The notes under the pieces were generated by a model, which saw only the letters and a list, made by a program, of their open reading frames with translations, did not search any database and had not been told where the DNA came from. 6,535 bases of DNA from NCBI GenBank assembly GCA_020723225.1, contig DYJG01000101.1, positions 1,494 to 8,028 on the forward strand, in the 5' to 3' direction. This DNA comes from Desulfobacca acetoxidans. Lineage in GTDB: Bacteria; Desulfobacterota; Desulfobaccia; Desulfobaccales; 0-14-0-80-60-11. Position 1 is the stretch's first letter; every line of letters starts with the position of its first letter. The translations under genes were made by a program, and so were the position numbers. Shown in pieces: positions 1 through 5,065 of this stretch.

Positions 1-1
1 C

Positions 2-103
2 CGGGTGCACCTGGGCCGGGATGACAAGACCAGGATCCAGGCCTTCAGGCCCCGGTTCCATGAGGCGGCCTCGAGGGGGCTGGGAATTGTGAGTGAGCAG
101 TGA
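2..103 (+). CDS. 3' end of an unidentified upstream gene (partial)
   Basis: The frame beginning at base 2 stays open for 33 codons and ends at TGA 101-103. Almost every third position is G or C until the last few codons, as in the strongly coding genes nearby, which is why I call it real. The visible peptide starts RVHLGRDDKTRIQAF and ends GLGIVSEQ; it is basic and has no motif I recognise, so no function is offered. The last three residues (SEQ) and the stop codon are made from the first units of the heptamer array at 92-174, so the ancestral end of the protein may have been elsewhere. The 5' part lies outside the window. The competing frame (base 3, stop near 90) has poorer codon use. Confidence 0.55.
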   Translation, partial: RVHLGRDDKTRIQAFRPRFHEAASRGLGIVSEQ

Positions 104-174
104 GCAGTAGCCGGTAGTCGTGATCAGTAATAAGTAATAAGTAATAAGTGATAAGTGATAAGTGATAAGTGATC
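92..174. repeat. Heptanucleotide tandem repeat array (AGTRATA)
   Basis: Seven head-to-tail 7-bp units lie at 126-174: three AGTAATA, three AGTGATA and a final AGTGATC. Upstream the same period continues in degenerate form (AGTGAGC at 92-98 and 99-105, AGTAGCC 106-112, GGTAGTC 113-119, then a 6-bp unit 120-125). The well-ordered part is bounded by the palindrome TGATCA at 121-126 and again at 170-175. Because 7 is not a multiple of 3, the array puts a TAA or TGA in all three + strand frames. It overlaps the stop codon of the upstream gene. It resembles the heptanucleotide STRR repeats known from cyanobacteria; that is an analogy of form, not of sequence. Confidence 0.9.
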
Positions 175-196
175 AGGAAATAAAAGGAGTTATTCC

Positions 197-230
197 AGGC
201 TATTAAAGACGTTGAGCCTAATTTATTTTT
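197..230 (+). terminator. Weak possible terminator after the upstream gene
   Basis: A 5-bp stem AGGCT (197-201) / AGCCT (215-219) with a 13-nt loop is followed by AATTTATTTTT (220-230). The T-rich tail is good but the stem is short and the loop large, so intrinsic termination is only possible. It would end transcription of the gene that stops at 103. Confidence 0.25.
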
Positions 231-240
231 CGTGAATGAT
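212..240 (+). promoter_or_regulatory. Candidate promoter for mpl
   Basis: TTGAGC (212-217) and AATGAT (235-240) are separated by 17 bp and each matches the sigma70 hexamers at 4 of 6 positions. They lie in the AT-rich spacer about 40 bp before the mpl start. The -35 overlaps the weak hairpin at 197-219. This is pattern matching only. Confidence 0.27.
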
Positions 241-278
241 AAGAAACAGCTTTTTTACTGGCCATTGACCACTTAAAC

Positions 279-1682
279 ATGCTGAAACCTCGACACATCC
301 ATCTGCTAGGCATCTGCGGCACGGGCATGGCGGCGCTGGCCGGCATCCTGAAGGAGCAGGGGTATTTCGTCACCGGCTCGGACGAACACGCCTATCCTCC
401 CATGAGCACCTTCCTGGAGGGGCTGGGGATCAAGGTGCTGAACGGCTACCAGCCTGAGAACCTGAATCCCGCGCCCGACCTGGTGGTGGTGGGAAACGTC
501 ATCCGCCGGGAAAACCCTGAAGCCCAGGCGGTCCTGGAGCGAAACCTGGCCCGTCTGTCTCTGCCCGAGGCCCTGAACCGTTTCCTGGTGGGGGACCGGC
601 ATAGCGTCGTGGTGGCGGGCACCCACGGCAAGTCCACCACCACCGCCTTGCTGGCCTGGCTGCTGACTGCCACGGGCCGGGACCCGGGATTTATGGTGGG
701 GGGCATCGCCAAAAATTTCAGCTCCAACTACCGCACCGGCCGGGGGGGCTGCGTAGTCCTGGAAGGGGATGAATACGACACCGCGTTTTTCGACAAGCGC
801 CCCAAGTTCCTCCTTTTCCGGCCCAAGGTGGCGGTGCTCACCTCCATTGAATACGACCACGCGGATATCTACCCGGACCTGGAGCGGGTGGTCCAGGCCT
901 TCCGAGGATTTGTGCGGCAAGTCCCCGCACACGGCAAGATTCTGGCCTGGGGGGACGCCAAGCTGGTCAGGCAGGTCTGCCGGGACGCGACCGCGGCGGT
1001 GGCCTTTTACGGCCTCCATGAAGCCGCGGCCTGGCGGGCCGTGCGCATCGAGGCCGTATCCGGGGGCATGAAGTTCACCGTTTTCCGGGAGGGAAAAAGG
1101 TGGGGGAGGTTTTGCTCACCCCTCCTGGGAATCCACAACGTCTTAAATACCCTGGCCGCGCTGGCGGTGATGGGGGAATTGGGAGAGAACCCCGAGCCGC
1201 TGCAGGAGGCCCTGGCGGGCTTCCAGGGCGTGAAGCGCCGTCTGGAGCCCGCGGGAGAGTACAAGAGCGTCCTGGTGCTGGAGGATTTTGCCCACCACCC
1301 CACGGCAGTGGGGGCCACTTTGGAGGCCGTGCGCCAGGGTTATCCCCAGCGGCGGATAGTGGCGGTCTTCGAACCCCGCACCAACACCTCCCGGCGCCGG
1401 GTCTTCCAGGAGCCCTACGCAAAAGCCTTTAAAGACGCAGACCTGATCCTCGTCCGGGAACCCCCGGACCTGTGGAAGGTGCCCGAGGAAGAGCAGTTTT
1501 CCTCCCGCCGGCTGGTGCAGGACCTGCAGACTCAGGGCAAACAAGCCTTTTATTACCCGGATACCGACCGGCTCCTGGAGGGGCTGCTGGGGGAGCTGAA
1601 ACCCGGAGACGTGGTGCTGATCATGTCCAACGGCGACTTCGACCACCTGGTGCCCAGGCTTTGCGCGGCGTTAGCCCGGTAG
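279..1682 (+). CDS. mpl: UDP-N-acetylmuramate:L-Ala-gamma-D-Glu-meso-Dap ligase (Mpl)
   Basis: Mpl joins the tripeptide L-Ala-gamma-D-Glu-meso-diaminopimelate, salvaged from old cell wall, to UDP-MurNAc using ATP in the cytoplasm, so the precursor re-enters peptidoglycan synthesis. The 467 residues are close to the E. coli enzyme in length. Visible Mur-ligase signatures are an N-terminal Rossmann start with GICGTGMAAL (11-20), the ATP loop GTHGKSTTT (114-122), EGDEYDTAFFD (162-172), EYDHADIY (191-198), HNVLN (286-290), KRRLE (319-323), DFAHHPTAV (336-344) and FEPRTNTSRR (364-373). The EYDTAFFDKRPKF and FEPRTNTSRR blocks are typical of Mpl rather than MurC. The ATG is the only standard start after the in-frame TAA at 240-242; no clear Shine-Dalgarno precedes it. 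The TAG stop abuts the inverted repeat 1685-1760. No partner recycling genes are visible here. Confidence 0.95.
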   Translation: MLKPRHIHLLGICGTGMAALAGILKEQGYFVTGSDEHAYPPMSTFLEGLGIKVLNGYQPENLNPAPDLVVVGNVIRRENPEAQAVLERNLARLSLPEALNRFLVGDRHSVVVAGTHGKSTTTALLAWLLTATGRDPGFMVGGIAKNFSSNYRTGRGGCVVLEGDEYDTAFFDKRPKFLLFRPKVAVLTSIEYDHADIYPDLERVVQAFRGFVRQVPAHGKILAWGDAKLVRQVCRDATAAVAFYGLHEAAAWRAVRIEAVSGGMKFTVFREGKRWGRFCSPLLGIHNVLNTLAALAVMGELGENPEPLQEALAGFQGVKRRLEPAGEYKSVLVLEDFAHHPTAVGATLEAVRQGYPQRRIVAVFEPRTNTSRRRVFQEPYAKAFKDADLILVREPPDLWKVPEEEQFSSRRLVQDLQTQGKQAFYYPDTDRLLEGLLGELKPGDVVLIMSNGDFDHLVPRLCAALAR

Positions 1683-1683
1683 A

Positions 1684-1760
1684 AAGTTCAAAGTTCAAGG
1701 TTCAAAGTTCAAGGTCGGCATTGCGGACAACTTTGAACTTTGAACCTTGAACTTTGAACT
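1684..1760. repeat. 28-bp perfect inverted repeat built of AAGTTCA heptamers
   Basis: Left arm 1685-1712 and right arm 1733-1760 are exact reverse complements, with a 20-nt spacer 1713-1732. Each arm is a tandem array with a 7-bp period: AAGTTCA 1684-1690, AAGTTCA 1691-1697, AGGTTCA 1698-1704, AAGTTCA 1705-1711, with the same units in reverse on the right. It fills nearly all of the 80 bp between two convergent genes, starting 2 bp after the mpl stop and ending 2 bp before the stop of the minus-strand gene. Transcribed from either side it gives a long hairpin that could block read-through or protect 3' ends. There is no strong T run after it on either strand, so it is not a textbook intrinsic terminator. 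Confidence 0.92.
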
Positions 1761-1762
1761 CA

Positions 1763-2746
1763 TCACACCAGCCACTCCTTAAACCGGGTCTTGGGCGGCG
1801 TGGCCAGATGCAGCAGCGTGGTCTCCGCCCCGGCCTGAACCGTTACCGCCACCGGGGTTTCTGTCTTCGCGTCGCTATAGGCCGCGGCCAGACCCGCGGC
1901 CAACTCCAGGTCGCTCGCTACAGGATTTCCCAAGACCAGGACCAGGGGTCCGGGGTGGGCCGACACCTTGAGCACTCTGTCCCCCGGGGCGATCAGTTTT
2001 TCCATGGCTTCATTATCCCGTTGCGTCCGCCCCACCACCGCCTTCATGCCCCCGGGCAGCCGGAAATGGCGGCCCCATTTCAAGAGCTCCAGGTCCCTGC
2101 GGGACACCTCCGGCTGGTGCCGCAGGGTCTCCTTGAGGCGGGCCGCGTAATTGGGGTCGGTGAGGAGGCAGCCCCCCGCGGGCGCGGGATAGTCGGTGAT
2201 GCCATATTCCGCAGCTAGAGCCATCTGCCGCTTGCGGCCCCGGCCGCTCAGGTCCAGGAGCCGGTCCCGGTCCACCCAGCCCAGAAGTTCCGGGCGGGTG
2301 GGGGGTAGAAGTTTGGCGCTCAAGGGGCGCAGGAGCAGCTCCGGGACCCCCGATTCCCGGGCGATGAGGTTCAGGGACCCCCGGTTCTGGCTCATGGGCC
2401 GCTGGCCCAGGACCTCGCCGGTGAAGAGGAAATCGAAGCCTTCCCGCTCCATTCTGGCCGCGGCCTCCCGGAGCATCAACAGGTGGCAATCGATGCAGGG
2501 GTTGTGGCCCCGGCCGAACCCCCGGGGTGGCGTATAGATGAGAGGATAAAACTTATCGGTGATATCCTCCAAAATCAGCGGCAGTTGCAGGTGCGCGGCG
2601 GACGCCTTGGCCCGGTCCGGCCCGAAAAAGGGGGTAATGAAAAAGATGGCGGTGACGTCGACTCCTTGAGCCCTAAGCACCGCGGCCGCGAGCATGCTGT
2701 CCAGGCCGCCTGATAAGAGGCCCAGGGCGCGTTTGGGTTTTTCCAT
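1763..2746 (-). CDS. PP-loop tRNA thiolation-type ATPase (ThiI/MnmA-like) with NFACT-R-like C-terminus
   Basis: The 327-residue protein opens with the PP-loop SGGLDS (12-17) that binds ATP in N-type pyrophosphatases such as ThiI and MnmA, which adenylate a tRNA uridine before sulfur is inserted. Further conserved-looking blocks are NPCIDCH (82-88), FTGEVLGQRPMSQNR (108-122) and PAPAGGCLLTD (187-197). The only cysteines are C84, C87 and C193, the CxxC-plus-one layout of [4Fe-4S]-dependent tRNA sulfur enzymes such as TtuA and TtcA. From about 215 on, KWGRHFRL, VVGRTQRDNE, APGD and HPGPLVLVLG resemble the NFACT-R/DUF814 RNA-binding domain. There is no THUMP or rhodanese domain. The ATG at 2746 is chosen because it directly precedes the PP-loop strand; the frame stays open further upstream but would run antisense through the patatin gene. 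No good Shine-Dalgarno is seen. The exact tRNA position modified is unknown. Confidence 0.82.
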   Translation of the reverse strand: MEKPKRALGLLSGGLDSMLAAAVLRAQGVDVTAIFFITPFFGPDRAKASAAHLQLPLILEDITDKFYPLIYTPPRGFGRGHNPCIDCHLLMLREAAARMEREGFDFLFTGEVLGQRPMSQNRGSLNLIARESGVPELLLRPLSAKLLPPTRPELLGWVDRDRLLDLSGRGRKRQMALAAEYGITDYPAPAGGCLLTDPNYAARLKETLRHQPEVSRRDLELLKWGRHFRLPGGMKAVVGRTQRDNEAMEKLIAPGDRVLKVSAHPGPLVLVLGNPVASDLELAAGLAAAYSDAKTETPVAVTVQAGAETTLLHLATPPKTRFKEWLV

Positions 2747-2908
2747 AACTTTTGACAACTTATCAGGAATTATCGGTACGCGACAATTGAAGTGGAGAAT
2801 GTTTCTGTTAATATTATCATTATAAAGAATAATCCGGGTTAACGGTATGAAGTTTTTCCACCGTCCGAACTGCCGGTTGAGAAATTTGCCTAGAGGTTCC
2901 GGGAAGTC
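2747..2908. promoter_or_regulatory. Divergent AT-rich promoter region
   Basis: These 162 bp separate two divergently transcribed genes and must hold both promoters unless they lie inside genes. For the minus-strand PP-loop gene the best pair is TTAACC (complement of 2837-2842) and GATAAT (complement of 2813-2818), 18 bp apart, matching 4/6 and 5/6. For the patatin gene, TTGAAG (2787-2792) and AATATT (2810-2815) are 17 bp apart, 4/6 each. A perfect TTGACA at 2752-2757 has no -10 partner on the + strand. The two candidate promoters overlap, so the two transcription units could interfere with each other. Confidence 0.35.
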
Positions 2909-3694
2909 ATGAAAAAAGTGGGGTTGGCTCTGGGAAGCGGCGGCGCCAAGGGGCTCAGCCACATCGCTTTTATCCAGGCCCTGGATGAATTGGGGGTGCG
3001 GCCCGAGGTCATCGCCGGGACCAGTATCGGCGCGGTCATCGGCGGGTTTTATGCCTCTGGGGTTTCCGGGATGGAACTGGAACAAATGGTCAAGGACCTG
3101 GGCTTCATGGACCTGTACAAGCTGGTCCTGGATTTCTCCCTTCTCAGCAATTCTGCGATTTATAAGGGCAAGGGAGTGGAAGATTTTCTCGCCCGGCAGA
3201 TTTCCGTTCAAACCTTTGAAGAGGCGGAGATTCCCTTAAAAGTGGTGGCCACGGATTTCTGGAAACGCAAAGAGGTGGTATTTGCAAGCGGCAGCCTCGT
3301 CACCGCCATCCGGGCATCCATGGCCATGCCCGCACTTTTCGAACCGGTACAGTTGAACGATATGGTTCTCATTGACGGCGGCGCCGTGAATCCCCTGCCT
3401 TATGATCTCATCCAGCAGGAGTGTGATCTGACCATCGCCATTGATGTTTCCGGCGAGAAGACTTATACCGCCGATGACCCGGTGCCCAATATGGTGGAAA
3501 GCATCCTGTCCACTTTCCAGATTATGCAAGCCTCAATTGTGGAAGCTAAAAAGAGATTCTCCCCGCCCTCTATCTACGTCAAACCTGCCTTGACCAATAT
3601 CCGGACCCTGGACTTTTACCGCTATAGAGAGATCTTGGCGGGGGTCCAGGAAGAAGTGCAATGGTTTAAAGACGCTTTGAGAAAGGTTTTATAG
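2909..3694 (+). CDS. Patatin-like phospholipase (RssA/NTE-type)
   Basis: This is a serine hydrolase of the patatin family, expected to cleave acyl ester bonds in phospholipids or similar lipids with a Ser-Asp dyad. In the 261-residue protein the oxyanion-hole glycine loop is GSGGAKG (9-15), the nucleophile elbow is GTSIG (37-41, Ser39) and the catalytic Asp is in DGG (156-158, Asp156). The conserved RASMAMPALFEPV stretch (135-147) also fits. The length matches single-domain bacterial members. There is no signal peptide, membrane helix or cyclic-nucleotide-binding domain, so it should act from the cytoplasm. The ATG directly precedes the family's first beta strand (KKVGLALGSGG); GGGAAG at 2901-2906 or AGAGG at 2892-2896 could serve as a weak ribosome site. 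By eye it is less GC-rich than its neighbours. The physiological substrate cannot be told, and nothing nearby suggests one. Confidence 0.9.
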   Translation: MKKVGLALGSGGAKGLSHIAFIQALDELGVRPEVIAGTSIGAVIGGFYASGVSGMELEQMVKDLGFMDLYKLVLDFSLLSNSAIYKGKGVEDFLARQISVQTFEEAEIPLKVVATDFWKRKEVVFASGSLVTAIRASMAMPALFEPVQLNDMVLIDGGAVNPLPYDLIQQECDLTIAIDVSGEKTYTADDPVPNMVESILSTFQIMQASIVEAKKRFSPPSIYVKPALTNIRTLDFYRYREILAGVQEEVQWFKDALRKVL

Positions 3695-3741
3695 TTAAGA
3701 TCTCCAAGACATTCTCCTGTGACACCATCGTTTACAAATCG

Positions 3742-3770
3742 TTGCCTTCCGGCAATTTATCCTTTATAAT
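3742..3770 (+). promoter_or_regulatory. Sigma70-type promoter for prfA-prmC
   Basis: TTGCCT (3742-3747) and a perfect TATAAT (3765-3770) are separated by exactly 17 bp. Transcription would start near 3777, giving a leader of about 125 nt before prfA. The -35 overlaps a small TTGCC/GGCAA hairpin (3742-3755) that could also serve as a weak patatin-gene terminator. This is the best promoter match in the window. Confidence 0.6.
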
Positions 3771-3859
3771 TAAAATATTAAGTTCTTAATGAGGTTCGAC
3801 TGGCTGACCGGTTCAAATTCCATTAAAGAAAAATTTTAAAGAAGACCTAAAGTCCATGA

Positions 3860-3873
3860 GGCTGCCTGCAGCC
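3860..3873 (+). other. Small hairpin in the prfA leader
   Basis: GGCTG (3860-3864) and CAGCC (3869-3873) can pair around the loop CCTG, about 30 nt before the prfA start. No T run follows, so it is not a terminator. It may only shape the leader; I do not recognise a riboswitch here. Confidence 0.3.
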
Positions 3874-3902
3874 GAAAAATGGCATGATAGATTGAGATAA
3901 CA

Positions 3903-4976
3903 ATGTTTTTGGCCAAACTGGAACAACTGGAAAAACAATTCGCCGACCTGGAGCGGCAACTGGCCGATCCCGAGATCATCCGCCATCAGGAGGAATATCA
4001 GAAGCGCCGCAAGGAGCACGCGGACCTGACTCCCCTGATCCACACCTTCCGCCGCTTTCGCCAGGTGCAAAAAGAAATGGCCGACAGCCAGGCCCTGCTG
4101 AAAGAGGAGGCGGACGAGGAGCTGAAGGCCCTGGCCCGGGAGGAGATCGAATCCCTGAAGGAACAGGCCGCAAACCTGGAGGAAGAGCTGCGCCTGCTGC
4201 TGCTGCCCAAGGACCCCAATGACGAGAAAAACGTCCTCCTGGAGATCCGCGCCGGCACCGGCGGCGAGGAGGCCGGGCTCTTTGCCGCGGATCTCTTCCG
4301 CATGTACAGCCGCCTGGCGGAGCGCCGCCGCTGGAAAGTGGAAGTGCTGAGCCACTCCCCCACCGGCATCGGCGGCCTTAAGGAAATCATCGCCTCCATC
4401 TCCGGGGATCGGGTCTACAGCCGGCTCAAATATGAAAGCGGGGTGCACCGGGTCCAAAGGGTGCCGGTCACCGAATCCCAGGGCCGCATCCACACCTCCG
4501 CGGTGACCGTGGCCGTCCTTCCGGAAGCCGAGGAAGTGGACGTGCAGATCAATCCGGAAGAACTGCGCATCGACGTCTTCCGGTCCTCCGGCCCCGGGGG
4601 CCAGAGCGTCAATACCACGGATTCCGCAGTGCGGGTGACGCACGTGCCCAGCGGGTTGGTGGTTATCTGCCAGGACGAAAAATCCCAGCACAAAAACAAG
4701 GCCAAGGCCCTGAAGGTCCTCCGGGCCCGGCTCCTGGACCAGAAGCAGAGCGAGCAGCACCAGCAGATCGCCCAGGAGCGCAAGACCCAGGTGGGCACCG
4801 GCGACCGCAGCGAACGCATCCGCACCTACAATTTTCCCCAGAGCCGCATCACCGACCACCGCATCGGCTTCAGTTACCACGGTCTGAAGATGGAAGCTGC
4901 GTTGGACGGGGAACTGGACGAGCTCATCCAGGCCTTAACCACCCACTACCGCACCCTGGCGCTGCAACAGGCGTAG
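3903..4976 (+). CDS. prfA: Peptide chain release factor 1 (RF1)
   Basis: RF1 reads the stop codons UAA and UAG in the ribosomal A site and triggers hydrolysis of peptidyl-tRNA. The 357 residues match the family (about 360). The stop-codon-reading tripeptide is P-V-T (188-190) in RVPVTESQGRIHTS, the PxT form that marks RF1 and excludes RF2, which carries SPF. The catalytic loop SSGPGGQSVNTTDSAVRVTH (228-247) contains G232-G233-Q234. The charged N-terminal helical region (1-100) and the EIRAGTGGEEA block (114-124) are also typical. The ATG begins the usual coiled N-terminus; only a weak GAG precedes it. The gene is the first of a pair with prmC 89 bp downstream, whose product methylates Gln234. 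Its own stop codon is TAG, which RF1 itself reads. Confidence 0.97.
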   Translation: MFLAKLEQLEKQFADLERQLADPEIIRHQEEYQKRRKEHADLTPLIHTFRRFRQVQKEMADSQALLKEEADEELKALAREEIESLKEQAANLEEELRLLLLPKDPNDEKNVLLEIRAGTGGEEAGLFAADLFRMYSRLAERRRWKVEVLSHSPTGIGGLKEIIASISGDRVYSRLKYESGVHRVQRVPVTESQGRIHTSAVTVAVLPEAEEVDVQINPEELRIDVFRSSGPGGQSVNTTDSAVRVTHVPSGLVVICQDEKSQHKNKAKALKVLRARLLDQKQSEQHQQIAQERKTQVGTGDRSERIRTYNFPQSRITDHRIGFSYHGLKMEAALDGELDELIQALTTHYRTLALQQA

Positions 4977-4979
4977 GAT

Positions 4980-4997
4980 CGTTTTTCGTTTTTCGTT
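4980..4997. repeat. Short CGTTTTT heptamer repeat after prfA
   Basis: Two exact CGTTTTT units (4980-4986, 4987-4993) and a partial CGTT (4994-4997) begin three bases after the prfA stop. The 7-bp period is the same as in the other arrays of this window although the sequence differs. No stem precedes the T runs, so it is not an intrinsic terminator. The rest of the prfA-prmC spacer holds no further recognisable element except a weak ATGCA/TGCAT pair (5027-5031, 5040-5044). Confidence 0.6.
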
Positions 4998-5065
4998 AAA
5001 AAGACCCCATTATTTCATTGAGTTACATGCAGTATTGGGTGCATTTGAAAGTGAAAATGGGATAA

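Noticed and set aside
92..174. CRISPR-like array
   Set aside because: Units are 7 bp and contiguous with no spacers, far too short for CRISPR repeats.
306..1019. A 237-residue open frame antisense to mpl
   Set aside because: It lies wholly within mpl on the other strand, is rich in H, G, R and P as expected of shadow frames in GC-rich DNA, and has no motif.
2752..2757. Perfect TTGACA as a -35 element for the patatin gene
   Set aside because: No -10-like hexamer occurs 15 to 19 bp downstream.
2747..3211. Upstream extension of the PP-loop reading frame to a start at 3211 (482 residues)
   Set aside because: The added 155 residues run antisense through the patatin gene and the promoter spacer, show no domain, and the PP-loop normally sits at the very N-terminus.
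3809..3822. tRNA T-arm look-alike (GGTTCAAATTCC)
   Set aside because: The stem has an extra base and no acceptor, D or anticodon arms can be found around it.
3789..3839. 16-codon leader peptide before prfA
   Set aside because: It opens and closes in frame but has no ribosome site and no regulatory codon run, so chance is the simplest explanation.
3813..4880. A 355-residue open frame antisense to prfA
   Set aside because: It overlaps a certain prfA gene and its composition (L, F, H, Q, A runs) is that of an antisense shadow.
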